Source: Pseudarthrobacter sp. W1I19 (GTDB taxonomy: Bacteria > Actinomycetota > Actinomycetes > Actinomycetales > Micrococcaceae). Taken from it: DNA of 64,000 nucleotides. Location of the stretch: NCBI RefSeq assembly GCF_030817835.1, contig NZ_JAUSZR010000001.1:4402001-4466000 (forward strand), written 5' to 3'. Below, one piece after another: positions 35,545 to 43,818 of this stretch. The position numbers were made by a program, and so were the translations under genes. The stretch's first letter is position 1. Each line of letters opens with the position of its first letter. The notes under the pieces were generated by a model. That model was not told the origin of the DNA. It did not search any database and was given only the letters and a program-made list of their open reading frames with translations.

Positions 35545-35556
35545 TAAGCATGCTTA
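35545..35556. promoter_or_regulatory. MarR-type operator TAAGCATGCTTA
   Basis: Identical 12-bp palindrome to 29651-29662 and 38756-38767, located 55 bp upstream of the PNPOx-like gene and downstream of the amine oxidase stop. Confidence 0.65.
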
Positions 35557-35582
35557 GAATCCACCGGGAACCCTCCCCTGCG

Positions 35583-36968
35583 TTAGGCCGGGACGGCAAC
35601 CTTCGCTGCTTCGCGGATGCTGGCCGCCGTGCGCAGGCCCATCCGGATGGCGCCGTCCACGTGCTGGTAGCCTTCGGCGGCGAGGTCCGAGGAGGACCAG
35701 TAGATGGGCCCGACGGGTGCGTGCTGGTCTTTGCCGTAGCGGTGGAGGCCGCCGAGGTCGTAGCTGGAGGCGTAGGCACCGCGCGTCCATTCCTCCGAGC
35801 CCCAGTCGGACTCGTAGTAGACCTCGGGCTCCAGTGCCTCGGCGCCCAGGAAGCCGGCGATGGACTCCAGGACCGCGCGCTTGCGGTCGTCGGCACTCAG
35901 CTCGAAGACGGCGTCGGCCTTTTCATCGGAGATAAAGCCCACCAGGGTGCCGCGGGTGTCACCGAAGTTGGTGTTGTCGTAGACCTCCTGGACCAGGGAT
36001 CCGACACCGAAGCAGGTGCCGGACAGGCCGGAGTTCCGCCAGAACGGCCGACTGTAGACGGCGTGGACCTTGATGACCAGGCCCAGGGACTGGTGCTGGT
36101 GCATCTGGTGCTGGCGGCGCGGCAGCGGCGGGTTGAACGAGACGCGGGAGTAGAGGTTGGGCGGCACGGCCATGATCACGAAGCGGGCATTGACGGTGGC
36201 CTGCTCGGAGACGACAGTGACGCGGTGGCCGGCGTCGGCGTCCGGCTCCCAATTGACGGTGCGCACCGGGGAGTTAAGGACGACGTCGTCCCCCAGCTCC
36301 TGTGCCATGAGCAGGGAGACCTGCTGCATGCCGCCCACCACGCGGCGGTCCAGGATGAAGTCCTCGTCCGTGAGGTGGGTGAAGGATCCAGCGGAGGCGG
36401 CCATCAGCACTGCCTGGAGCGCGGAGAAGGCGTGGGAGGGCTTGGTGAGCATGCCGCCGGCGATGAAGAGGCCGATGTTGTTGCAGGCTTCCTCGTTGGC
36501 GGAGTGCTGCCGGAGCCAGTGGTGGAAGGAGATGGTGTCCAGCTCGCGGGCCTTGGGGTGCGCCCAGGGTTCGGTGGGGCCGATCTCGGCGGCGAGTCCG
36601 TCCAGCAGGGCGATGAGCTTGTTCATCTCGGCTTCGGTGTCCGGGTCCACGGGGAAGGTGTCGCCGGTGTAGCGGACGGGGATGCCGTCCTTGCCGATGT
36701 ACATGGACTCGCCATCGCGGTAGCGCGGGTAGGTTTCCAGGTTCAGTTCCTGGAGGAGGTCCAGGAGTACGGTCTGGTCCGGTGAGACCCACTGGCCGCC
36801 GATCTCCAGCATGGCGCCGTCAACGGTATCGGTCCAGGTGCGGCCGCCCACGCGGTCCCGCGCCTCGAGCACGGCGACGGTGAGGCCGGCTTTTTTCAGT
36901 TCGCGGGCTGCGGTCAGTCCGGAGGGCCCGGCTCCAACGACAACGACGTCGCGGTTCAGGTTCAGCAT
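35583..36968 (-). CDS. Flavin monoamine oxidase
   Basis: 461 residues from ATG 36968 (GAGAGG upstream; the longer frame to 37025 would run into the operator). FAD-binding VVVGAGPSGLTAARELKKAG near the start, then LEARDRVGGRTWT, GGQWVSPDQ and a C-terminal FAD contact region YQHVDGAIRMGLRTAASI. It oxidises a primary amine, possibly putrescine or a related polyamine, giving aldehyde, ammonia and peroxide. It is divergent from a TetR regulator across an inverted repeat, suggesting induction by its amine substrate. Confidence 0.88.
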   Translation of the reverse strand: MLNLNRDVVVVGAGPSGLTAARELKKAGLTVAVLEARDRVGGRTWTDTVDGAMLEIGGQWVSPDQTVLLDLLQELNLETYPRYRDGESMYIGKDGIPVRYTGDTFPVDPDTEAEMNKLIALLDGLAAEIGPTEPWAHPKARELDTISFHHWLRQHSANEEACNNIGLFIAGGMLTKPSHAFSALQAVLMAASAGSFTHLTDEDFILDRRVVGGMQQVSLLMAQELGDDVVLNSPVRTVNWEPDADAGHRVTVVSEQATVNARFVIMAVPPNLYSRVSFNPPLPRRQHQMHQHQSLGLVIKVHAVYSRPFWRNSGLSGTCFGVGSLVQEVYDNTNFGDTRGTLVGFISDEKADAVFELSADDRKRAVLESIAGFLGAEALEPEVYYESDWGSEEWTRGAYASSYDLGGLHRYGKDQHAPVGPIYWSSSDLAAEGYQHVDGAIRMGLRTAASIREAAKVAVPA

Positions 36969-37007
36969 GATGTCCTCTCTTGAGCTCCCTCCTGTGACGG
37001 GGAGCAC

Positions 37008-37029
37008 TAAATGAATGCCATTCATTTAT
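37008..37029. promoter_or_regulatory. TetR-type operator
   Basis: TAAATGAAT and ATTCATTTA arms separated by GCCA, 40 bp before the amine oxidase start and 80 bp before the TetR start. Very likely the binding site of the divergent TetR protein controlling both genes. Confidence 0.75.
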
Positions 37030-37107
37030 TAGAACTATAGCTGTTTGGCGCCGGGACCGGAAGTGCCGGATGGAATAATGCAGGTGACCACCAGAGAAAG
37101 GCCAGTG

Positions 37108-37860
37108 ATGCCGGCAGTACCAGCCGTAGAGGGACGCGCCGCGGGGAACGGGAGCGCCGCGAGTGTGGCCGCCGCCGATGATGGAGCGGCTGCCGGTAAC
37201 GGGAGCGCCGGCAACGGGGGCACTGCCCGTCGGCGGGCCGGGCGGCCTTCTGCCGCACTGCTGGACAAGGCGGGAATCACGGCGGCCGCGCTGGAGCTCA
37301 TCAACCGCAAGGGCTACGACGGTCTCACCATGGCGGGCCTGGCCAAGGAACTGGACGTGGCGCCGTCGGCCCTTTACAACCATGTGGCGTCGAAACGGGA
37401 CGTCCTGCTCCTGGTGGAGGACCATCTCACGTCGCTGGTGGACGTGTCCGATTTTGGCTCGGCGCCGTGGGAGGACGCGGTGCGCAGCTGGGCCTGGAGC
37501 TACCGGAATGTCTTCGCCGCGCACACGCCGCTGATTCCCGTCATTGCGGTCCTCCCGGTGACCGATGCGCCGCAGACGCTGGCCATGTACGAGACCGTGA
37601 GCAAGGGGTTCCTCGACGCAGGCTTCCCGCAGGAGCGCGTTGTGTCCTCGATTGTGGCCTTCGAATCTTTTATTTTCGGATCCGCTTATGACGTAACGGC
37701 GCCCGAGGACATCTTCGATTCCGGATCCATGGCAGACTCGACACCCCACTTCACGGCTGCGGTGCGGAGCGCTTCCAGCGGGGCCGGGCGGCCGGCAGAC
37801 GTGGCGTTCGAGCTGGGGCTCGAGGCGCTGATCTCGGGTCTCGGGGCGCTGCGGGGATGA
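37108..37860 (+). CDS. TetR-family regulator of the amine oxidase
   Basis: About 250 residues from ATG 37108 (GAGAAAGG upstream). A low-complexity Gly/Ala/Asn/Ser-rich leader of 40 residues precedes the HTH (ALELINRKGYDGLTMAGLAK, then VAPSALYNHVASKRDVL). The C-terminal domain is TetR_C-like (WEDAVRSWAWSYRNVFAAHT). It probably represses the divergent amine oxidase through the repeat at 37008. Confidence 0.88.
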   Translation: MPAVPAVEGRAAGNGSAASVAAADDGAAAGNGSAGNGGTARRRAGRPSAALLDKAGITAAALELINRKGYDGLTMAGLAKELDVAPSALYNHVASKRDVLLLVEDHLTSLVDVSDFGSAPWEDAVRSWAWSYRNVFAAHTPLIPVIAVLPVTDAPQTLAMYETVSKGFLDAGFPQERVVSSIVAFESFIFGSAYDVTAPEDIFDSGSMADSTPHFTAAVRSASSGAGRPADVAFELGLEALISGLGALRG

Positions 37861-37908
37861 GGGCTGCTGATCCGGGCGCGTAGGTTCCGCTCCGGCTGGC
37901 TGGGCAAT

Positions 37909-38375
37909 TCAGGTGTGGTTGAACTCCGGGCGCATCCGCTCGACGTCGAGTTCCAATGCGAGCTTTTCCTCGTCGGTGAGTGGCCTCACCGCCTTCTCGA
38001 AGAGACGGAGACCGGCGGCCAGTCGTCCCACTGGCCGTCGCTCATGACAACACCTGTTCTCGATGTCAGCGCCCGGACGGCAGCGGCGATCAGGATCGCC
38101 GTAACTACCTCGTCGTAGGGCAGGTTTGCCGTCTTACATGAAGCAGCCATCCCCATATATTTAGGGCTCTTTGAACCCCGTAGAGAGAAGGTTTCGTACG
38201 CTTGGCCCGCAGCTCTAGAACCGTTCAGCTTGATGCCGTCAGCCTCGGTCAATACCGGAAGGCCCTGGCCGTTCGGGCCGCAGATGGTCACGGCGGAAGC
38301 GGCTATGATCTTGGCTGCATCAGCGAGCACGTCGGGGGTAGCCCTCAGGCCGGGGAAGTAATGGGTATAGCCCAT
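37909..38375 (-). CDS. MGYTHYF-type hypothetical protein, frameshifted
   Basis: Starts at ATG 38375 with GGAGAG upstream and begins MGYTHYFPGLRATPDV, a start shared by uncharacterised proteins of phages, plasmids and actinobacteria. A central ICGPNGQGLPVLTEADGI segment and CKTANLPYDEVVTAILIAAA follow. After GQWDDW (about 38020) the written frame gives PPVSVSSRRR and stops at 37986. The next frame gives AAGLRLFEKAVRPLTDEEK and ends at 37909. One added G at 38019-38020 joins them into 155 residues. Function unknown. Confidence 0.7.
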
Positions 38376-38500
38376 GGTGCTCTCCGTTCGGGTCTTTCTT
38401 TTCATCCCGGATCGGGCCGGCACTGGTTCATGTTCAATTCACCAGTTTCACCTACTTTCACCCGTGAGGCTCCTTGCGGGGCCTGTACGCCCCAAGAGGT

Positions 38501-38740
38501 TTAGTCGACGTTGGCGTGGCGCAGGTACTGGTACACCGCCTCCCGGCTGATCCCGTAATCACGTGCAAGGAGGGCTTTTGATACCCGGCTGCGGGCGCGC
38601 TGAACCAGTTCGGCTGCCCGTTCCGGCGTGAGAGTCTTCTTTCGTCCTTTGTAGGCGCCGCGCTGCTTGGCCAGGGCAATGCCTTCCCGTTGGCGTTCCC
38701 TGATGAGGGAGCGTACAAACGGGTAAGCCGGGCCGGGCAC
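38501..38740 (-). pseudogene. C-terminal fragment of a serine resolvase/invertase
   Basis: About 75 residues, FVRSLIRERQREGIALAKQR followed by YKGRKKTLTPERAAEL and a terminal HTH SKALLARDYGISREAVYQYL. This is the C-terminal end of small serine recombinases. The catalytic N-terminal half (with the nucleophilic Ser) is missing; the sequence changes abruptly near 38730, 20-40 bp from the CsbD operator. It is a scar of a lost mobile element. Confidence 0.8.
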
Positions 38741-38752
38741 TTGATAAAAGGA

Positions 38753-38770
38753 TCATAAGCATGCTTATGA
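38753..38770. promoter_or_regulatory. MarR-type operator, 18-bp perfect palindrome
   Basis: TCATAAGCATGCTTATGA, containing the shared TAAGCATGCTTA core, 48 bp before the CsbD start. Best-formed member of the site family in this window. Confidence 0.7.
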
Positions 38771-38817
38771 TGTGTGTAGCCGAATGCGAACGGCTGCCAA
38801 CCAGAGGAGGAAACACC

Positions 38818-38994
38818 ATGGGATTGGGCGACAAGATCGAAAACGCTGCCGAGAAAGCCGGCGGCAAAGGCAAAGAAGCGGCAGGCACGGCCACGGGTGA
38901 TGAGAGCCTGCGGACCGAGGGGCAGGCCGACCAAGCCAAAGGCGATTTGAAGCAGGCCGGCGAGAAGGTCAAGGACGCTTTCAAGAAGGATTGA
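38818..38994 (+). CDS. CsbD-family stress protein
   Basis: 58 residues from ATG 38818 with a GGAGG site. Hydrophilic helical sequence MGLGDKIENAAEKAGGKGKE with GDESLRTEGQADQAKGDLKQ is diagnostic of CsbD, a general-stress protein of unknown biochemical action. Single-gene unit between a TAAGCATGCTTA palindrome and a terminator. Confidence 0.92.
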   Translation: MGLGDKIENAAEKAGGKGKEAAGTATGDESLRTEGQADQAKGDLKQAGEKVKDAFKKD

Positions 38995-39007
38995 CCAGGC
39001 TTGAACG

Positions 39008-39042
39008 AAAGGCGCACTCAGCGAAGGGGGTGCGCCTTTTGT
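39008..39042 (+). terminator. Rho-independent terminator after csbD-like gene
   Basis: AAAGGCGCAC (39008-39017) pairs with GTGCGCCTTT (39030-39039), followed by TGTTGTCT. Stem of 10 bp with a 12-nt loop. Confidence 0.85.
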
Positions 39043-39119
39043 TGTCTCCGCAACGAGCGGAGCATCAATAGCAAATACCCGCCGGATAAGAACGGCCAGA
39101 AAGGCCTACGGGAGCTCGC

Positions 39120-40763
39120 ATGACGGAAGTACAAAGGGCGGCGGTAACCGGCCAACTTTTCTGCCGGCGATATCGGCTTCAGGAGCTGGTCGGCCGCGGC
39201 GCCGCCGCAGGGGTGTACCGGGCGATGGATGATGCCCTGGGCAGGGAAGTGGCGCTGAAGGTCTTCTCCAAGGAGGGTGGCGAGCCCGAGTTGCTGGCCC
39301 GCCAGGACGCTGAGATTCGGATCCTCGCCTCCCTGATCCATCCGTCCCTGGTGACTTTGTTCGATGCCGGCATCGATCCGGATACGGAGCGGAGCTTCGT
39401 GGTGATGGAGTACGTGCCGGGCCCTGACCTCCGCCGTAGCCTGCGGGAGGGCCCCATGGACCCCGCTGGCATCGCCAAAGTGGGGTCGGATGTGGCAGCT
39501 GCCCTGGACTACGTCCACAGCCGCGGCGTGATCCATCGGGACATCAAACCGGGGAACGTGCTTCTCTACAACCGGCGGTCCGGCCAGCCGGGTACGCACT
39601 GGCGGGCCAAGCTCGCCGATTTCGGGATCGCCCGGGTGATGGAGGATGACCACCTTACGGGGACAGGCCGCATGGTAGGCACTGCCGCGTACCTGAGCCC
39701 TGAGCAGGCTCTTGGTGAGGCTTTGAACGGTGCAAGCGACGTCTACGCCCTGGGTCTGGTGCTGCTGGAATGCTTCACACGCCAGGTCGAGTTCCCCGGC
39801 AACCAGATCGAATCGGGCGTGGCGCGCCTCCACAGGAACCCCGTCATCCCTGACAGTGTTGGCGCAGGCTTCAAGGCCCTGCTGACTGCGATGACTGCCC
39901 GGCAGCCCGCCGACCGGCCAACCGCGGCAGAAGCTGCGGCCGTACTTCAGCGACTGGCCCTCCAGGACGACACGCACGCCGCCTCCGTGACAACTGCTGA
40001 CGTCGTACCTATGGAGCGGAACGTCAGCAGTTCAAGGACTGCCGCGCCCCCGCCGTTGCCGCCGCATCCGCCAACCGCTGCTGCCCGGCAGTTGCGAAAG
40101 CCCCGAAAACGCGCCCGGGCTGCTCTAGCCGCGTCCATCGCGGCAGTCCTCCTCACCGGAGTGACAAGTGCATCCCTTGGGGGCGACCGCACGGTCCAGT
40201 CTGCTTCACCTGCCGGGCAGGCAGTACCGGCGCAAAACAATCCAGTCGATTTTCACCTTGACCAGCTCGAAACCGCCCTCAAGCACTCCCCCGTCCTCCA
40301 GTCCAGCCTCAACCAGGTGCGCCAGGCGGTGATCAACGGTGACCTTCACACTGCCCTCACCCAATTGGACCGGCTGGAAAAGGATGTAAGTGATGAAGCA
40401 GTCAGGAACGGGGCAACGTTCGAGGAATACCGGAGCATCACCACGGCCATCCGCCTGGTCCGCAACGATCTGCAAACACTCATCACCGCTGCTGCCGAAC
40501 CCACCGCTGACGCAGTCCCCGCAGCCCCCGGGCCCGTGCCGGTTACAGCTGCAGACCCCGTTCCTGTTTCCAATCCCGTACCCGCGCCTGCCGTTATGGT
40601 CGCAACCCCCGTCGATGCACAGGCAGGTGATACCCCTCCAGCGGAGCAACGGGAGCAAACCGCGAACGTGGAACAAACCAACACAGGTGGAGGCCGCGAT
40701 GACAACGAAAAGTCCAAGGCCGGCAAGCCGAACGATCACGGGGGCGGCAAAAACAAGAACTAA
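39120..40763 (+). CDS. Membrane Ser/Thr protein kinase (Hanks type)
   Basis: 547 residues. Kinase domain at about 17-275: glycine loop VGRGAAAGVYRA, VALKVF Lys, HRDIKPGNVLL catalytic loop, ADFGIARV, and GTAAYLSPEQALGE. A Pro-rich and then basic linker (RKPRKRARAALAAS) leads to one membrane segment near 338-355. The outer part holds a helical region (LDQLETALKHSPVLQSSLNQ) and a Pro/Ala/Thr-rich tail ending in Lys/Asn/Gly. No PASTA repeats, so it does not look like a PknB orthologue. The sensed signal and targets are unknown. Confidence 0.88.
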   Translation: MTEVQRAAVTGQLFCRRYRLQELVGRGAAAGVYRAMDDALGREVALKVFSKEGGEPELLARQDAEIRILASLIHPSLVTLFDAGIDPDTERSFVVMEYVPGPDLRRSLREGPMDPAGIAKVGSDVAAALDYVHSRGVIHRDIKPGNVLLYNRRSGQPGTHWRAKLADFGIARVMEDDHLTGTGRMVGTAAYLSPEQALGEALNGASDVYALGLVLLECFTRQVEFPGNQIESGVARLHRNPVIPDSVGAGFKALLTAMTARQPADRPTAAEAAAVLQRLALQDDTHAASVTTADVVPMERNVSSSRTAAPPPLPPHPPTAAARQLRKPRKRARAALAASIAAVLLTGVTSASLGGDRTVQSASPAGQAVPAQNNPVDFHLDQLETALKHSPVLQSSLNQVRQAVINGDLHTALTQLDRLEKDVSDEAVRNGATFEEYRSITTAIRLVRNDLQTLITAAAEPTADAVPAAPGPVPVTAADPVPVSNPVPAPAVMVATPVDAQAGDTPPAEQREQTANVEQTNTGGGRDDNEKSKAGKPNDHGGGKNKN

Positions 40764-41069
40764 ACCACCCCCAGGCTCCGAGCAGAAGGACCCGGCTCCC
40801 CCTCGGTAGGAGAAATGCAGGAGCCGACACCAGCACGTGCCGACCCAGCATCAAAGTGTCCTTGTCGTCCGCGGCTCTGGGACCCGATAGCAGCGCCCAC
40901 TCCAAACTTCTCGTCGATTGACGGCCGATCCTGTGAGTCGGTCAACTTTCCTCCCGGGGCCCATCGTCGCCCTGCTTCCTTGAAGTAGTAAGTACACTTA
41001 TCACCATGGCTTCTTGCACATGGAAACGCTGGGGTAGCCAGAAGCGCTGCCAGGTTGGAGGTGGAAGGC
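40764..41069. other. Intergenic region with a TAAG-N4-CTTA site
   Basis: 306 bp between the kinase and the GAF protein. TAAGTACACTTA at 40989-41000 fits the TAAG-N4-CTTA pattern of the MarR-type operators and lies 69 bp before the GAF start. I see no credible gene here on either strand and no other clear signal. Confidence 0.5.
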
Positions 41070-41867
41070 ATGGATGAAGCGGCGAAGCGGCGGCTGGAAC
41101 TCGCCGCACTGGTCGTTGATGGTTTGCAACCGCAGGTTCTTTGGCCCTCCTATTTCGGCCAAGCCCCGTGTTCTGAGTTTGAGCTGCGCGCCTACCTTCA
41201 TGGCGTCCTTGCCCTTCCCGACTTTGAACACGGTCACGGCACTGACCCGAAGGGGAAGGAAGCCACGTCGGGGCGGTCGCTGCCACAGTCCAACCCGCGA
41301 AAATCCGATCAGCCGGATGGCTTGTTCGAAAGGACCGATGAGGATCTCTTGGCTGCGCTGGGAGCGGCGGGCAGGTTCCTTCTTACCCCTGAGCGGGCGG
41401 AGGAGGAACGGTTGGCATCCTTGCGGGAAACTGACCTCCTTCATTCAGGCCCGGAGGAAACTTTCGACCGGGTCGTAACTGCTGCCAGAGAGTACTTCGG
41501 CGTAGGCGCTGCCTCACTGTCACTGATCGCGAAGGACGCCCAGTTCTTCAAGTCCGTTATCGGCCCTCTTAGAGAGGAGACCCCACGTCAAATCGCGCTG
41601 TGCACAGAAACCATTAGGCGGGATTCGATGCTGGTTATCAACGACACGCTGACTAATGAGCAGTTCGCTTCGAATCCACTTGTCGTCGGGGACCCTTATA
41701 TCCGCTTTTACGCTGGCTATCCCTTGAACGGTCCCCGTGGGTGGAACATTGGGACCTTATGCGTCATTGACCAGAAACCCAGGACTTTTACTCCATCTGA
41801 CGAGCTGGTACTTCGGTCCCTCGCAGCCATCGTTCAAAATGACATTGACGCACGGACGTTGCGGTGA
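41070..41867 (+). CDS. GAF-domain sensor protein
   Basis: 265 residues from ATG 41070 with GGAGG (41057-41061). The N-terminal 90 residues are of unknown type. Residues 115-260 form a GAF domain of the bacterial signalling kind (ETFDRVVTAAREYFGVGAAS, PRQIALCTETIRRDSMLVIN, IRFYAGYPLNGPRGWNIGTL). No catalytic output domain is attached. It is followed by a GAF-ANTAR gene on the same strand and preceded by a TAAG-N4-CTTA site. Confidence 0.82.
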   Translation: MDEAAKRRLELAALVVDGLQPQVLWPSYFGQAPCSEFELRAYLHGVLALPDFEHGHGTDPKGKEATSGRSLPQSNPRKSDQPDGLFERTDEDLLAALGAAGRFLLTPERAEEERLASLRETDLLHSGPEETFDRVVTAAREYFGVGAASLSLIAKDAQFFKSVIGPLREETPRQIALCTETIRRDSMLVINDTLTNEQFASNPLVVGDPYIRFYAGYPLNGPRGWNIGTLCVIDQKPRTFTPSDELVLRSLAAIVQNDIDARTLR

Positions 41868-41928
41868 TGCTGTCGACCGCGGGATGGGTGCCAGGGATCC
41901 ATGACACAGCTCCCGATTAGATTGAGGC

Positions 41929-42663
41929 ATGCCCATGACCGCTGAACAACTGCCGCCCATGGTGGAGCTTCAACACCTCCTGATCAGCGCTGAAAGCCTT
42001 GAGGAATTCTTTAGTGGTCTGTCGGGTGTTGCCGCCGCCACATTGAGTGAACGTACCCGGAGCGCCATTGATTGCGGCATCACATTTCAGGAGGGAACCC
42101 GCCGCGTTACGGTCGCCGGCAGCAGCCCGCGCGCTGTCCGTCTGGACGAAATTGAGCAGCGCATAGGTCACGGCCCCTGCGTTGAAGCCCTGCGAACCCT
42201 TGCCCCGGTGCTCCTGGGAGATGTCTCGAGTGACCATCGCTGGCCGTCCTATCAGCAGGAACTCGAGTCCCAGAACTGCCGAAGCGTTCTCGGCATGCCC
42301 TTGCAAATCGGCAAAGACTGCAGCGCGGCACTCAATTTCTTCGCCTCCAGCCAGGTCTTTGACGACCAGACGATCAAAGAAACCACTGCTTTCGCAGGCG
42401 CAGCCTCACAAGCTATCCGCCTCGTACTGAAAATCAAGGCCGCCCAGGACACAGCCGGAGAGCTGAGGTCAGCCCTGGAAAGCCAAACACCCGTGAGCAT
42501 CGCTTGCGGGATCCTTATGGCCCAGAACCGTTGCAGCCAAAAAGAGGCCATGACCATCCTCAGAAACGCCTCGAAGGTCAGAAACCAGACACTGCAGGAC
42601 CTCGCAAAAGAAATCGTCACCCACCTCTCTGGAGAAACCCCCGCTACATTCTTCCAAAGCTAA
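41929..42663 (+). CDS. GAF-ANTAR transcription antiterminator-type regulator
   Basis: 244 residues. GAF domain at about 18-160 (AIDCGITFQEGTRRVTVAGS, GPCVEALRTLAPVLLGDVSS, RSVLGMPLQIG), then an ANTAR domain at about 170-230 (SQTPVSIACGILMAQNRCSQ, EAMTILRNASKVRNQTLQDL). ANTAR proteins bind paired hairpins in mRNA and prevent termination. No target RNA is evident nearby. It lies 61 bp after the GAF protein and may share its transcript. Confidence 0.88.
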   Translation: MPMTAEQLPPMVELQHLLISAESLEEFFSGLSGVAAATLSERTRSAIDCGITFQEGTRRVTVAGSSPRAVRLDEIEQRIGHGPCVEALRTLAPVLLGDVSSDHRWPSYQQELESQNCRSVLGMPLQIGKDCSAALNFFASSQVFDDQTIKETTAFAGAASQAIRLVLKIKAAQDTAGELRSALESQTPVSIACGILMAQNRCSQKEAMTILRNASKVRNQTLQDLAKEIVTHLSGETPATFFQS

Positions 42664-42668
42664 AGCCC

Positions 42669-42845
42669 ATGAGCGAAAGAAGCGTTGAGGAAAAACAGCC
42701 CATCCCGCGACTGGCTTCGGTATCCACCCGCAAGCGGGCGAATGCCAGCTCCCCTGTCTTGACCCTAAAGGATGGGCCGAAAGGTCCCGTCGGCCAACCA
42801 TATCTTCATGGCGCAAAAAGACAGGACGGCGAAGGCGGGAGCTAA
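42669..42845 (+). CDS. Small hypothetical ORF
   Basis: 58 residues, MSERSVEEKQPIPRLASVST with a Lys/Gly-rich C-terminal half, starting 6 bp after the GAF-ANTAR stop. It lacks a convincing ribosome-binding site. Reported only because it is positioned like the last gene of that unit. Confidence 0.3.
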   Translation: MSERSVEEKQPIPRLASVSTRKRANASSPVLTLKDGPKGPVGQPYLHGAKRQDGEGGS

Positions 42846-43013
42846 CCAACAGAGGGCGTGTCAACGCGGTACACCCAAAGCTGACAGGTCCTCGGCTGAA
42901 CCGTCAGGGAGCCCAGAACGGAGCTTTTGACTCTCATGAGCGCCTCGCTGCTTTGGAAGCCTCTTCAGGGACCGGTACGTCTCGGCTTCTTCGCAGCCAG
43001 GTGCGGCAGGCAC

Positions 43014-43505
43014 TCATGGTAGGTCCGTCAGCCCCACGGCGCCGTCTATTGAATGGCTCCAGGCTGCGCAGGCCCAGCGGGAGGTAGGTGCCGCCGTCGT
43101 GTTCCGTGGCCGCAGTTCGAAGTTCGCCCGGACGTTCTGCAGCGCGCGGGCTTTCCCCGCCAATTCGTCCAGGATCATCCTGGTGCCTTCTCGTGCCTGG
43201 GCTGCTGGGTCCTGACCGACAGTGGTCAGGCCAATGACCGGGGAGAATTCGTGGTCGTCGATGCCGATTACCGATAGGTCCGGGCACGCGCAGGCCGCGG
43301 CGCTGTGCCTGCAGGATGACGCCCATGGCCATCTCGTCCGAGGCGCACATAATAGCCGTGGGCTTGTGCCCGGGCGTGGACCAGTATTCGTCGAAGGCCT
43401 TCGCCCCACTGGCCAAGGTGAAATTACCGGAAAGCTCCCACTCCGGCCGCAACAACAGGCCGTGACGGTCAAGCTCGGATCGGAAGCCCTGGAGGCGAAG
43501 GCAGG
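43014..43505 (-). pseudogene. LacI-family regulator remnant (C-terminal half)
   Basis: Minus-strand frame from about 43505 reads RLQGFRSELDRHGLLLRPEW, then KPTAIMCASDEMAMGVILQA, and after a shift at the GGG run 43282-43284 continues DLSVIGIDDHEFSPVIGLTT to TGA 43014. This is the ligand-binding half of a LacI regulator, similar in kind to but not a copy of the one at 9577. The DNA-binding domain and start are absent, so it is a decayed fragment. Confidence 0.8.
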
Positions 43506-43818
43506 GCAGAGGCCTGGTACCGCATCGAGTTAGATGAAAGGGACCTTGTCGTCGGGGTGCAGGTTCCAGAAGATACAGCTGATCCGGCAGGCCGGCCTGA
43601 GATCGGGGTCACGTTTTGGAGACCTAAGTCGTCTAACTACAAGACGACCAGAGATTCAAGAGTTGGGAAGTAAATGCAAACATCGATTGCGACCATGGTC
43701 TTCGGCACGGGTCACGCGGGGGTGCTGAAGTCGAACAGGGGAGAGGGAATGCACCTAAGCGACTCGTGGTGGCCTCCTGTCGCACTCTTCCTCGACCAGC
43801 TGGAAAGGTGACCGCTCA
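43506..43818. other. Non-coding stretch before the sigma-factor gene
   Basis: Moderately AT-rich, with many short stops in all frames. It must contain the sigma-factor promoter, but I could not find an ECF41-type TGTCACA...CGTC pair. The motif GTCGTCTAACTACAAGACGAC near 43627-43648 forms a GTCGTC/GACGAC inverted repeat around 9-10 nt, a possible regulator site. Confidence 0.4.
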
